From assembly GCA_017303485.1 (NCBI GenBank), contig JAFLCY010000013.1:1-56284 (forward strand): a stretch of 56,284 nucleotides of DNA. The letters run 5' to 3'. The position numbers were made by a program, and so were the translations under genes. Below, piece by piece: positions 10,877 to 19,857 of the stretch; the stretch's first letter is position 1; each line of letters begins with the position of its first letter. The notes under the pieces are model-generated. The model did no database searches. It was not told where the DNA came from and saw only the letters and a list, made by a program, of their open reading frames with translations. This DNA comes from Rhodobacterales bacterium (GTDB taxonomy: Bacteria; Pseudomonadota; Alphaproteobacteria; Rhodobacterales; Rhodobacteraceae).

Positions 10877-12684
10877 CCGATCTTGCCGCCCTCTGGGCCT
10901 CTGTCCCGCAGCTTTCGAACATCCACGCCAGCGCCGATGGCCGCTGGGCCTTCTGGTGCCTTGCCGGGCCGGATGAGACCGAGAACGTCTGGTGCGCCCC
11001 CCTGGACGGATCGGCCCCGCCACGCAGGCTGACGGACGGGCAGAACCACTATCTGATCCGGGATGTCACCCGCGATGGAAGCCAATTGCTTCTCGCGCAG
11101 TCGGTGAATGCGAACGAGCATGACCACCTTCTGCTCCTTGACCGGGAGAGCGGCGGGCTGAGGCAGATCACGCCGACGCAAGATACGCATTACGTCTATG
11201 GCGGGGCGTTCACCAAGGATGGATCGGCGATCTGTTTCCTTGCCGATTTCGACTTTGCCACCGGCGAGGTGACGCCAGGAGCCTGGCTCTGGAAGCAGGA
11301 CCTTGGCACCGGCGCGCGGACTTGTCTGGCCCGCGCCGACAGCCCGCCGCATTTCTACGTCGGTCCCCTGCTTTCACCCGACGGCACCCGGCTGCTCTGG
11401 CATCGCAGCGACCGCGCGCCGGGGGGTTATCAGCTTTGGGTCGTGCCCGTCGATGGCGGAGAGGCCCGGAAAGTGCTGGACCTGGGCGAAAGGAACAACG
11501 TCCTCGCCGCCTGGCTGGACGATGACCGCATCGGCTTTGCCTGCGACCATGAGGGACGCGACCGGCTGGGAGTGCTGAGCCTTGCCAGCGGGGCAGTCGA
11601 CTGGGTGGCGGGCCAGCCGCAGCTTTTCCCGCATTCCGTCCTTGCCGGAACGGGCGATGACTTCCTTTGCATCCACCACGAAGAAAGCCACACCCGCGCC
11701 GCGCTGGTCCGGGGATACGGCATTCGCCCGCTTCCCAACCTCTCGGGCCGTCGCAGCCTCTTGCCCCATGCCGCGCTGCCTGGCGGGGGCTGGCTGGCCG
11801 AGGCCTATGACGCCGATGCCCCGCATGACCTCATGACTGTGGCGCCGGATGGCACTTGCCGGGTTGTCTTCCGTGCCGCCCCGAACTCAGAACTCCACTA
11901 CGCCGCGCCGCAGGATTTTCGCTGGACCGCGCCGGACGGGCGTCCGATGCAGGGCTGGCTGTACCGGCCCGAAGGCCAGCCGAAGGGCCTGATCGGCTAT
12001 GTCCACGGCGGCCCGACCTGGCATTCCGAGGATTGGGTCAACCCCAAGGTCCAGTTCTGGGTGGCCAATGGCTATGCCGTGCTGGACCCGAACTATCGCG
12101 GCTCGACCGGGTTCGGGCATGACCACCGCGAGGCGGTGAAGGAGGACGGCTGGGGCGGGCGCGAACAGGCCGACATCCGCGCGGGTCTGGAGGCGGCGCT
12201 GGCCGCCGGCATCCCCGGACCCGTCGCCGTTGCGGGCAACAGTTACGGCGGCTTTTCCAGCTGGTTCGCCATCACCCGCCACGCCGACCTTGTGACGGCG
12301 GCGATCCCGATGTGCGGGATGTACCGGCTGGACATCGACTACCACGCCACCGAAATGCCGCATGGCCGCGCCTATAGCGAAGAGATGATGGGCGGCACGC
12401 CGGAAGAGTTCCCCGAGAAATACGCCAATGCCTCACCCGGTCGGTTCATCGACCAGATCCGGGGCCATGTGATGATCGTGCATGGACTGGCGGATTCGAA
12501 CGTGGGGCCGGAGAACACCCATACGGCCGTGCGCGAACTGACGGCGGCGGGCATTCCGCATGAGGTGATGCTGTTCGCCGATGAGGGTCACGGCGTCTTT
12601 CGCCGGCGGAACGTGGAAAGCTACCTGCGGCGCAGTGCGGTCTTTCTGGACAAGGCGTTTGGCAGCGGAATGCGCCGGGGATGA
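10873..12684 (+). CDS. S9-family peptidase (prolyl oligopeptidase / acylaminoacyl peptidase type)
   Basis: 603-aa serine peptidase. The N-terminal ~370 residues form a beta-propeller of WD/TolB-like repeats, and the C-terminal alpha/beta-hydrolase carries Ser457 (GNSYGGFSS), Asp541 (HGLADSNVGP) and His573 (DEGHGVF). No signal peptide is seen, so it should act in the cytoplasm on imported short peptides. It starts by a four-base overlap with the DppF-like gene and is the last gene of the operon; the next gene is convergent. Confidence 0.92.
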   Translation: MTDLAALWASVPQLSNIHASADGRWAFWCLAGPDETENVWCAPLDGSAPPRRLTDGQNHYLIRDVTRDGSQLLLAQSVNANEHDHLLLLDRESGGLRQITPTQDTHYVYGGAFTKDGSAICFLADFDFATGEVTPGAWLWKQDLGTGARTCLARADSPPHFYVGPLLSPDGTRLLWHRSDRAPGGYQLWVVPVDGGEARKVLDLGERNNVLAAWLDDDRIGFACDHEGRDRLGVLSLASGAVDWVAGQPQLFPHSVLAGTGDDFLCIHHEESHTRAALVRGYGIRPLPNLSGRRSLLPHAALPGGGWLAEAYDADAPHDLMTVAPDGTCRVVFRAAPNSELHYAAPQDFRWTAPDGRPMQGWLYRPEGQPKGLIGYVHGGPTWHSEDWVNPKVQFWVANGYAVLDPNYRGSTGFGHDHREAVKEDGWGGREQADIRAGLEAALAAGIPGPVAVAGNSYGGFSSWFAITRHADLVTAAIPMCGMYRLDIDYHATEMPHGRAYSEEMMGGTPEEFPEKYANASPGRFIDQIRGHVMIVHGLADSNVGPENTHTAVRELTAAGIPHEVMLFADEGHGVFRRRNVESYLRRSAVFLDKAFGSGMRRG

Positions 12685-12701
12685 TGCTCCCCGGCCGGGG
12701 G

Positions 12702-13391
12702 TCATGCCCGCCCGGCCAGCGCACGGCTCGCCAGCCAACGGGTGATCCCGTCGACAAGGTCTTCCCCGGTCATGGGCGGCTTCAGGCGCGGGTCGGTTCC
12801 GACGATGCCCCAGAGCGGCGACAGCGGATCGAAGCGATGCACCGTCTCGGGTTCGGACGACAGGGCTCCGAGATCGACCAGATCGCGCGCGAGGCCAGAC
12901 ATCAGGGTGGTCTCGAACAGGCCCGCGTGGTCGGGGGGAAGCTCCGCCACCTGCGCCCGGTTCACGGACAGAGGCTCGACACTCAGGCCGGGGTTGTGGC
13001 GCGTCCATCCCGTCGCGATGCGGTCGATCATCTCCAGCTGGCTGTCGGCGAAATGGCCGGAGAACAGGATGACCCTTTTCACTCCGAGATCCCGCAATCG
13101 CCGAAGGGTAAAGGTCAGCAGCGCCTCGATTTCGGCAGCTTCCGGCATCATCACCGTCCAGGGAAAATCCCCGTGATCCCCGCCTGTGCCGTAGTAAAGC
13201 GTCGGCCAGACCAGCCCGCCCGTCACCTCTGCCGCGCGCAGGCACAGGCCATGGGCGGTCAATCCGTCCAGCCCTACCGGCAAGTGATGGCAATGCCACT
13301 CGATCGTCCCGAGCGGCAGGTAGATCAGCGAGGTCTCGGCAAGGGCATCCCGGATCTGGTGCGGACGCAGGCGCTCGATCTGGCGGGTCAT
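12702..13391 (-). CDS. Creatininase family protein
   Basis: 229-aa protein with the creatininase/amidohydrolase metal site: LPLGTIEWHCHHLPVGLD at residues 25-42 (Glu31, His33, Asp42), then GTGGDHGDF and SGHFADSQ. Creatininase-family enzymes hydrolyse cyclic amides or formamides (creatinine, FAPy, mycofactocin precursor), and the substrate here is unknown. The start overlaps the stop of the aldo/keto reductase gene by four bases, so the two are co-transcribed and likely under the LacI-type regulator. Confidence 0.87.
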   Translation of the reverse strand: MTRQIERLRPHQIRDALAETSLIYLPLGTIEWHCHHLPVGLDGLTAHGLCLRAAEVTGGLVWPTLYYGTGGDHGDFPWTVMMPEAAEIEALLTFTLRRLRDLGVKRVILFSGHFADSQLEMIDRIATGWTRHNPGLSVEPLSVNRAQVAELPPDHAGLFETTLMSGLARDLVDLGALSSEPETVHRFDPLSPLWGIVGTDPRLKPPMTGEDLVDGITRWLASRALAGRA

Positions 13392-14362
13392 GTGTAGAAG
13401 TTCCTTACCCAGGCGTGGCGTGGCAGGCGGTCAAGCAGCTCTTGCGGGAACTGGGCGCCATCGCTGTAGCGGATGTTCAGGTCGACCTCCTCCGGCGTTT
13501 TCATCCCCGGGATCAGCAGGCTGACCGCCTCATGCGCCAGGACATAGCGCATCGCCGCTTCGGCCAGCGTGGCGTAATAGGGCGCAACCTCGGCCTTCAA
13601 CGCATCGACCCGTGCCAGCGTTTCGGCAAAGCGGTCCCCGCGGAACATCTGGTGCGGCTGGCTGCCGGGCTGGAACCCTGCATAGCTGTCGGCGGTCCAG
13701 GCGCCGACCAGCGACCCGGAATCCAGCGGAACCCGTGCGATGATCCCGGTGCCGCCCGAGATTGCCGCCGGAAACAGCGCATCGCGCGGGGGTTGTTCGA
13801 ACAGGTTGAAGATCACCTGCTCGGATGCGACGAGACCCAGACGGGCAAGTGCCACGCCTTCCTCAGGGTGGTTGTCGCGCAGGGAGACGCCGATCTGGTC
13901 GATCTTCCCTTCTGCGCGCAGGTCGTTCAGCGTTTCCAGCCAGTCCAGCTCGACATGGCCAAGCGGACCCCAGCTGTGCAGCTGGAACAGGTCGATCCGC
14001 TCAACTCCCAGCCGGCGGAGCGAGGCCTCGACATTCCGGCGCAGGTGCCAGTCGGGAAAGCGGCCACGGACCGGCGGGGCAGGGTCGTCCGGGTCGGGCC
14101 AGACGGTCGGCTGTGCCTTGGTCGCGACAAGGATCCTGCCACCCGTCCACTGTCGCAGCGCCCGTCCGATCACGGTTTCGGAATGACCCGCGCCGTAAAG
14201 CTCGGCCGTGTCGACGAAATTGATCCCGCGCTCGAAGGCGTGCAAAAGGGTCCGGACCGAAGCGGCGTCATCGACCTTGCCCCATTGCCCGCCGATCTGC
14301 CAGGCGCCGAAGCCGATCTCCGATACCTTCCATCCGGTTCGCCCGAAGTCCCTGTAGCGCAT
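13388..14362 (-). CDS. Aldo/keto reductase
   Basis: 324-aa NAD(P)H-dependent oxidoreductase of the AKR superfamily. The tetrad is visible: Asp51 and Tyr56 (NFVDTAELYGAGHSE), Lys82 (VATKAQ) and His129 (LFQLHSWG). A C-terminal segment (LLIPGMKTPEEVDLN) matches the NADP-binding pattern of L-glyceraldehyde/sugar-type reductases. A putative LacI-family operator lies 62-77 bases upstream of the start, pointing to a role in sugar or polyol catabolism. Confidence 0.92.
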   Translation of the reverse strand: MRYRDFGRTGWKVSEIGFGAWQIGGQWGKVDDAASVRTLLHAFERGINFVDTAELYGAGHSETVIGRALRQWTGGRILVATKAQPTVWPDPDDPAPPVRGRFPDWHLRRNVEASLRRLGVERIDLFQLHSWGPLGHVELDWLETLNDLRAEGKIDQIGVSLRDNHPEEGVALARLGLVASEQVIFNLFEQPPRDALFPAAISGGTGIIARVPLDSGSLVGAWTADSYAGFQPGSQPHQMFRGDRFAETLARVDALKAEVAPYYATLAEAAMRYVLAHEAVSLLIPGMKTPEEVDLNIRYSDGAQFPQELLDRLPRHAWVRNFYT

Positions 14363-14423
14363 TGCACCCTCCTGCCTGCCGCTCCGGCCTAGGGCCGCGG
14401 CGGGTTGCAGAAAAGCGGCGCGC

Positions 14424-14439
14424 TGATGGAAACAGATCA
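14424..14439. promoter_or_regulatory. Candidate LacI-family operator 1
   Basis: TGATGGAAACAGATCA, 62-77 bases upstream of the aldo/keto reductase start and overlapping the stop of the regulator gene. It matches the dyad at 20906 in 14 of 16 positions. Confidence 0.6.
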
Positions 14440-15489
14440 GCCCGGCGGCTGATCCGGCAGGTTCTGCGGGCCGTAAAGCACGATGGGCACGTTCGACACA
14501 TAGGGCGGCGCGGCATGGGTCGCGCCTTCGAACCCGAAGTGGTTCATCAGGACCTCGATGGCGTATTGCGTCTGAAGTTCCGGGCTCTGGTCGATGGTCA
14601 GGGTCATCACCCCGTCCTTCAGCGAATGCCAGGTGAAATTCGTCAGCTCATGCCCGATGAAAATCGGAGGCTCGCGCAGGATGCCCGCCCGGATCGCGGC
14701 CACGACGCCCCGGTTTCCAGCACCAACATTGTAGATGCAGGCGGTGTCGGGATGGCGGCGGAATGCATCTTTCAGCCTCATCTCGGACAGGACCGCATCA
14801 TCGCCGCCAAAGGCGATTTCGGCGACCGTCAGGTCAGAAGCGTCCGCAGCGAACTGGTCCGTCAGCCCGCGGATGCGTTCCGACTGGCCCTTGTTGCCTT
14901 GGTGGAAGCAGAGGACGATCACCTTGCCGCTGGTCCCGGGCCGCGTCATCCGGTCGAGGAAGAACCCGGTTGACCGACCGGCCTTGTAGTGATCGATGCC
15001 CGCATAGGCCAGCTGCTCCGAACCCGGGATATCCGAGATGATCGTCACCACCGGCACGTTGCGCACGGCAAGATCGCAGATGGCCCGCCGCGTCAGCGGA
15101 TCGTCCGGCGCATTCGCCACCACCACGGCATCGAAGCCGGTCGCCAGCATGGCGGCGGACATCGATTCCGGTGTCTCGTGTTTCAGGATTGTGCGCTGGA
15201 TGATGATCGACGGGCCAAGCCGCTGCCCGAGACGCCGGAACTCGTCGTTGATGCGCGGGATCAGCGGACGCTCGGGCCGTGCAAGGACGACATGGACCCG
15301 CAACGTCCGGCGGTAGCTTGAGGGCAGGATGCGCTTCAGGCCCAGATCGCGGGCGGCAGCCAGGACCTTCCTGCGCACCTCGTTGCTGACATTTCCCCGG
15401 TCGTTGATCACCCGGTCCACCGTGGCGCTGCCAACTCCGGCCAGCAGGGCAACATCCTGCAAGGTGACGCGTTGCGATTTTTTGGTCAT
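14437..15489 (-). CDS. LacI-family transcriptional regulator
   Basis: 350-aa repressor/activator. Residues about 8-50 contain the LacI helix-turn-helix and hinge helix (TLQDVALLAGVGSATVDRVI), followed by a periplasmic-binding-protein-like effector domain ending about residue 345. The start at 15489 is the first ATG giving a correct N-terminus; the same frame stays open far upstream but only as an antisense artefact. Family members bind a sugar or polyol and control nearby uptake genes. Three matching 16-bp dyads in this locus, one just upstream of this gene, suggest autoregulation and control of the surrounding genes. Confidence 0.93.
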   Translation of the reverse strand: MTKKSQRVTLQDVALLAGVGSATVDRVINDRGNVSNEVRRKVLAAARDLGLKRILPSSYRRTLRVHVVLARPERPLIPRINDEFRRLGQRLGPSIIIQRTILKHETPESMSAAMLATGFDAVVVANAPDDPLTRRAICDLAVRNVPVVTIISDIPGSEQLAYAGIDHYKAGRSTGFFLDRMTRPGTSGKVIVLCFHQGNKGQSERIRGLTDQFAADASDLTVAEIAFGGDDAVLSEMRLKDAFRRHPDTACIYNVGAGNRGVVAAIRAGILREPPIFIGHELTNFTWHSLKDGVMTLTIDQSPELQTQYAIEVLMNHFGFEGATHAAPPYVSNVPIVLYGPQNLPDQPPG

Positions 15490-15523
15490 GATTTCAGCCT
15501 GTTGACGTGGATGTCCGGCGCAA

Positions 15524-15539
15524 TGATTGAAATCAATCA
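15524..15539. promoter_or_regulatory. Candidate LacI-family operator 2
   Basis: TGATTGAAATCAATCA has perfect 7-base arms around a central AA. It lies between the divergent LacI-type gene (35 bases from its start) and the fatty-acid-hydroxylase-family gene. Confidence 0.65.
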
Positions 15540-15747
15540 ACGCGGGATGCGACATTCTGTCAAGCCTTGGTATGAGTCCGCACCACGGGCTTGGGGGAGG
15601 GCTCGCGGGGAACAGCATGAGATTGCCCTTCCGGATTTCCAGAAGGCGCAAGGACCGGCGGGACCGCAGGGGCAGGGGCCTTTTGCGCAGCCGGGTCAGC
15701 TGTCCCTGACGGATCCCACTTATCGCCCGACGGAAAGGAACCGGACG

Positions 15748-16767
15748 ATGGACGAACTGAAATACGGGACCAAGAACAAGCGCGGCGACTTTACGCCGTC
15801 CGCTCGTCTTGAAGGTGCCCCGGTCTTCGTCTGGCCGCCGCGCCCGCTGAAGTTCTTCGCCTGGCTGCCCGGCTATTTCCTGCCGTGGAACCTGCTGTTC
15901 TTCGCTATCGGCGCCGCGCTCTGGTTCTGGGCAACGCCGTCGAAAGAGACGCTTGCGACCTTCGACTGGGGTTGGATCCTGTACCTTCTGGCGCGCAACG
16001 CGGCTATCGTCTTTGTCCTCTATGGCGCGCTGGAGTTGCGGCTCTACGTCAAGCGCACACAGGGAAACCGCTTCAAGTTCAACGGGTTGTTCCCGGCTGA
16101 CAGGAAGTCGGACACCTTCATGTTCGGCAGCCAGAACATCGACAACATCATCCGCAGCTTCGGCACCGGCGTCCCGATCTGGACCGCCTACGAAGTGGTC
16201 ATGCTGCATCTCTGGGCCATCGGCTGGGGCCCGTGGACGACCTTCGGTGAAAGCCCCGTGACGCTGATCCTGCTGGGCCTTCTGGTGCCGGTGATCCACG
16301 AGACGCATTTCTTCGTCATCCACTGGCTGATCCACCAGGGGCCGCTCTACAAATGGGTGCATTCGGTTCACCACAACTCGGTCAACCCCTCGCCCTGGTC
16401 CAGCCTGTCGATGCATCCGGTGGAGCATCTCCTGTACTGGTCCGACGTGCTGATCCACCTGGTCGTGCCGTCGCATCCGCTGCTGGTTCTCTACCACCTG
16501 CAGGTCACCGGCACGGGTGCGGTCGTGGGTCACATCGGCTTCGACAAGATCGAGACCGGAGAGGACAGCGCGATCGGCACGCAAGCCTACGCCCACTACC
16601 TGCATCACAAGTATTTCGAGGTGAACTACTCGGACGGGCTGATGCCCTTCGACCGCCTGATCGGCACCTGGCATGACGGCACGAAAGCGGGCGATGCGCT
16701 GATGCAGGCGCGGTTTGAAAAGAAGAAGGCGCGGATGAATGCCCGTGCTGGCAACACCTCGCAATGA
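15748..16767 (+). CDS. Fatty acid hydroxylase / sterol desaturase family membrane protein
   Basis: 339-aa di-iron membrane oxygenase. Four to five hydrophobic segments lie between about residues 35 and 210, and the histidine clusters are present: HETHFFVIHWLIH, HSVHHNSVNPSPWSSLSMHP and YAHYLHHKYFEVNYSD. AAAGGAA seven bases upstream supports the ATG at 15748. The product hydroxylates or desaturates a lipid-like substrate in the inner membrane by family analogy. Its place between a LacI regulator and a sugar ABC transporter is unexpected, and it may be co-regulated with them. Its substrate is unknown. Confidence 0.88.
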   Translation: MDELKYGTKNKRGDFTPSARLEGAPVFVWPPRPLKFFAWLPGYFLPWNLLFFAIGAALWFWATPSKETLATFDWGWILYLLARNAAIVFVLYGALELRLYVKRTQGNRFKFNGLFPADRKSDTFMFGSQNIDNIIRSFGTGVPIWTAYEVVMLHLWAIGWGPWTTFGESPVTLILLGLLVPVIHETHFFVIHWLIHQGPLYKWVHSVHHNSVNPSPWSSLSMHPVEHLLYWSDVLIHLVVPSHPLLVLYHLQVTGTGAVVGHIGFDKIETGEDSAIGTQAYAHYLHHKYFEVNYSDGLMPFDRLIGTWHDGTKAGDALMQARFEKKKARMNARAGNTSQ

Positions 16768-16811
16768 AACGCACGTCCGGCGGCCCCGAAGGACAGCCGG
16801 TTCACATGGGA

Positions 16812-16829
16812 CCCGCCAGGGATGGCGGG
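16812..16829 (+). other. Intergenic hairpin before the sugar-binding-protein gene
   Basis: CCCGCCA / TGGCGGG stem of 7 bp with a 4-base loop, directly upstream of the AGAAGGAG ribosome site of the binding-protein gene. There is no T tract, so it is not a simple terminator. It may protect the 5' end of a processed mRNA. Confidence 0.4.
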
Positions 16830-16848
16830 CAACAGAAGGAGTGACCCC

Positions 16849-17814
16849 ATGAAGATGAAGACCTTTGGACTTGCTCTGACCACCTCGGCTCTGGTGGCGT
16901 CGCAGGCGATGGCGGCGGACCTCGCCGTGATTGCCGGTTCGGCTCAGGATGCCTTTTTCAACAAGATCAAGAAGGGCGTCGACGACGCCGCGCTTGTGGT
17001 GCAGGCCAATGGCGGCACCGTCACCTATTTGACCGTGCCGAACTACGACAATTTCGGCCCGGACCTCGTCGGTCTGATCAACACCGCCGTCAGCCAGGGC
17101 GTCGATGGCATCGCGATCCCGATCTGGGTGCCGGATGCGCAGGTTCCGGCGCTGGAGGCGGCGGCGAAGAAGGGCATCAAGATCATGCTCTACAACACCA
17201 TTGGTGCCGACGGCGACAAGGACAAGATCGGTGCCTTCAACTACTTCGGCACCGACGAACACCTCGCAGGCGTACGCGCCGGAGAATACATGGCCAAGGC
17301 CGGATCGAAAAAGATGCTCTGCGTCATCCACGTCCCGGGAGCAGTGAACCTGGAAACCCGCTGCAACGGGCTTGAGGAAGGTGCAAAAGCCAGCGGCGCC
17401 GAGATCATCCGTCTGCCGCTTCCGGCAAACCTTGACGGCAATGCCGCCGGCACCACCGAAGCGATCAAGGCAGAACTTCTGAAAGATCCGTCCATCGACT
17501 CTGTCATCACCCTGAATGCTTCGGTCACCGATTCCGCCGCGCTGGCGATCGAACAGGCTGGCGTGGCGGACAAGGTTCAGCTTGCATCGACCGACCTCAG
17601 CGCCTCGATCCTGGACCGGATCAAGAACGGCAAGCAGACGATGGCGGTCGACCAGCAGCCCTACCTGCAGTCGTTCCTGGCCGTGACGATGCTGGCCGCG
17701 ACGATTGACTGGGGCACCGACCTTGCGACCGACCCGGTGCTGACCGGCCCGGCCATCGTCGATGCCTCGAACGTCGATGCAACGCTGGCAGGCGTGGAAG
17801 CCGGCGCGCGCTGA
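16849..17814 (+). CDS. Sugar ABC transporter substrate-binding protein (RbsB/FrcB type)
   Basis: 321-aa periplasmic binding protein. Residues 1 to about 23 are a signal peptide ending AMAAD. The rest is the type-1 periplasmic fold with the family segment GVDGIAIPIWVPDAQVPALE and a hinge near NTIGADGD. AGAAGGAG upstream supports the ATG at 16849. It heads a binding protein-permease-ATPase group of the Frc/ribose class; the sugar is not identifiable from sequence alone. Confidence 0.92.
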   Translation: MKMKTFGLALTTSALVASQAMAADLAVIAGSAQDAFFNKIKKGVDDAALVVQANGGTVTYLTVPNYDNFGPDLVGLINTAVSQGVDGIAIPIWVPDAQVPALEAAAKKGIKIMLYNTIGADGDKDKIGAFNYFGTDEHLAGVRAGEYMAKAGSKKMLCVIHVPGAVNLETRCNGLEEGAKASGAEIIRLPLPANLDGNAAGTTEAIKAELLKDPSIDSVITLNASVTDSAALAIEQAGVADKVQLASTDLSASILDRIKNGKQTMAVDQQPYLQSFLAVTMLAATIDWGTDLATDPVLTGPAIVDASNVDATLAGVEAGAR

Positions 17815-17821
17815 TCCTTCG

Positions 17822-17849
17822 GGCCAGTCTGCCATCTGGCGGACTGGCC
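17822..17849 (+). other. Strong intercistronic hairpin between binding protein and permease genes
   Basis: GGCCAGTCTGCCA pairs with TGGCGGACTGGCC across a very small loop, directly after the binding-protein stop. No T tract follows. Such hairpins in other sugar ABC operons keep the binding-protein mRNA stable so that it is made in excess; that function is inferred here. Confidence 0.5.
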
Positions 17850-17875
17850 ATCCGAACCACGAAAAGGGGGCCACC

Positions 17876-18885
17876 ATGGGAAGCCTGTCACTTGAAAACC
17901 TGATGCGGCGGCCCGAGGCGGGCGCCTTTCTGGGCATGGTCTTCGTGGCCATCTTCTTCACAATCTTCGGCGGGGTGCTGTTCCTGTCGCCGCAAGGTAT
18001 TGCCAGCTGGCTGAACGTCGCGGCGAACCTTGGGATCATCGCGGTTCCTGTCGGCTTCCTGATGATCGCGGGAGAGCTGGACATCTCCATCGGCGCGATG
18101 GTTCCGGCAGCCTCGATGACCATCGCCATCGTGTCGGGCTACTACGGCCTGCCGATGATCGTGGGTATCGCCGCAACCCTTGGCTTCGGGGTTCTCGTCG
18201 GACTGATCAACGGCATGATCGTGGTGCGCACCAACGTGCCCTCGCTGATCGTCACCATGGGCACCCTGTTCGCGATTGCCGGGCTGGTGCTGTTCCTGTC
18301 GATCATCCTGACCAACTCGACCTCGGTCTCGATGCCGAACATCGAACCCTGGGCGAAAGCCGTCTTCGGCAGCTTCATCTTCGGCACCTATCAGGTTCTG
18401 GTGATCTGGTGGCTGGTGCTGTCGGTCGCCTATTTCTGGTTCCTGCATGTCAGCCCCTGGGGGAACTGGGTTTTCGCCCTCGGCGGAGACAAGGACAGCG
18501 CACGGAACGCCGGCACCCCACGGACCGGATGACGATCTGGCTGTTTATCCTTTCCTCTGTTTCCGCCGCCTTTGTCGGCATGTGCCAGACGATCCTGTTC
18601 AACTCCGCCCAGGTTTCGGCAGGGCAGAGCTACATCTTCAACACCATCATCTCGGTCGTGGTTGGTGGAGTGCTTCTGACCGGAGGTTTCGGGTCGGTCG
18701 TCGGCATCTTCTTCGGCACCATCACCTTCGCCATCGTCAACCAGGGCATCTATTTCACCAACTTCGACCGCAACCTGTCGTCGCTGATCATCGGCGTGAT
18801 GCTGCTGGTCGCCGTCCTGATGAACAACACCTTCCGCAAGATCGCGCTCTCGGCCACGACGAAGAAGAAGGGCACCGCAGCATGA
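17876..18885 (+). pseudogene. Sugar ABC transporter permease (RbsC/FrcC type) broken by a one-base frameshift
   Basis: The first frame (17876-18532) encodes about 213 normal permease residues, with helices beginning FLGMVFVAIFFTIFGGVLFL and the LDISIGAMVPAASM motif. It then runs off-frame at ...NAGTPRTG and stops. The missing C-terminal third ([18 protein letters not shown] onward, to 18885) continues in another frame from about 18515. Adding one base near GGCACCCCACGG (expected GGC ATC CCC ACG) would restore one uninterrupted protein of about 336 aa. The downstream ATPase gene overlaps its final stop by four bases. Either a genuine inactivating deletion or a sequencing/assembly error; the clean reading on both sides favours a recent or artefactual event. 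Confidence 0.85.
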
Positions 18886-19700
18886 CCGCGCCCATCCTCG
18901 CCCTGCGTGGCGTGAACAAGAGCTTCGGCCCCATCGACGTATTGCACGACATCACTTTGGAGGTCCGGCCGGGTGAGGTCCTTTGCCTTCTCGGCGACAA
19001 CGGCGCGGGCAAGTCGACGCTGATCCGCATCCTCTCGGGGGTCCACCAGCCCACCACCGGCCGGATCGAGATGGACGGCAAGCCCGTCAGTTTCCCAAAC
19101 CCCCGCGCCGCGCAGGAGGCCGGGATCTCCACCGTCCACCAGTTCGGCGGGACCTTCCCGCTGATGTCCATCGGGCGCAGCTTCTTTGTCGGGGTGGAAC
19201 CGACGAAAGGCTGGGGGCCGTTCAAGACCTATGACCGTGCCCGTGCCAATGCCGTCGCTGTCAAGGCCGTGCAGGACATGGGCATCACCCGGATCACCGA
19301 TGGCGACCGGCTGGTCGGCGGGTTGTCGGGCGGCGAGCGCCAGTCGCTTGCCATCGCGCGCGCGGTGCATTTCGGCGCGCGGGTGCTGATCCTCGACGAG
19401 CCGACAGCAGCCCTTGGCGTGAAGCAGGCAACCCACGTTCTGCGCATCGTGAACGAGGCGAAGCGGCGCGGCCTCGCCGTCGTCTTCATCACCCATCAGG
19501 TCATGCATGCGATGGCGGTCGGCGACCACTTCGCCGTCCTGATCCGCGGTGCGGTTGCCGCCGACTTCAAGAAGGGCGAAAAGACGCGCGAAGAGATCAC
19601 CGACCTCATGGCCGGTGGTGCCTCGATGGCCAGTCTCGAAGCCGAGATCGAGGGCTACATGGCCACCCATGACGGCCATCCGCCGCCACCAGCCGCATGA
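18882..19700 (+). CDS. Sugar ABC transporter ATP-binding protein (single-domain FrcA type)
   Basis: 272-aa ATPase with Walker [10 protein letters not shown], signature [15 protein letters not shown], Walker [13 protein letters not shown] and H-loop ITHQ. It has one nucleotide-binding domain, unlike the duplicated RbsA type of about 500 aa, which puts it with the FrcA-like subgroup. It starts by ATGA overlap with the permease reading frame. Two hairpins follow its stop. Confidence 0.92.
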   Translation: MTAPILALRGVNKSFGPIDVLHDITLEVRPGEVLCLLGDNGAGKSTLIRILSGVHQPTTGRIEMDGKPVSFPNPRAAQEAGISTVHQFGGTFPLMSIGRSFFVGVEPTKGWGPFKTYDRARANAVAVKAVQDMGITRITDGDRLVGGLSGGERQSLAIARAVHFGARVLILDEPTAALGVKQATHVLRIVNEAKRRGLAVVFITHQVMHAMAVGDHFAVLIRGAVAADFKKGEKTREEITDLMAGGASMASLEAEIEGYMATHDGHPPPPAA

Positions 19701-19742
19701 TCTCCCGGTCGGTCTGCCGGGTTGCCCCCCGGCGCCGACCAG

Positions 19743-19774
19743 GCCCCGCCCGCGTTCTCCTCGACGGGCGGGGC
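19743..19774 (+). terminator. Hairpin terminator after the sugar ABC operon
   Basis: GCCCCGCCCG (19743-19752) pairs with CGGGCGGGGC (19765-19774), followed by ATTTGTTT. Confidence 0.7.
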
Positions 19775-19802
19775 ATTTGTTTCACCCCGCGGGGTCACGA
19801 AG

Positions 19803-19830
19803 AAGGCCCGGCACGCAGGTGCCGGGCCTT
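19803..19830. terminator. Second hairpin, likely bidirectional terminator
   Basis: AAGGCCCGGCAC (19803-19814) pairs with GTGCCGGGCCTT (19819-19830) with a 4-base loop. It sits between convergent genes and has a weak T-rich tail on the plus side and A-rich bases before it, so it could serve both strands. Confidence 0.7.
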
Positions 19831-19857
19831 TGTCTCCGATGCAACTGCCCTGCGGCG

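Noticed and set aside
12687-12701. CCCCGGCCGGGG palindrome between convergent genes as a terminator
   Set aside because: No loop and no T tract; more likely chance in GC-rich DNA.
14437-18129. 1230-codon open frame on the minus strand
   Set aside because: Only its last 351 codons encode the LacI regulator. The remainder is antisense to the hydroxylase and sugar-binding-protein genes, whose plus-strand products are clear.
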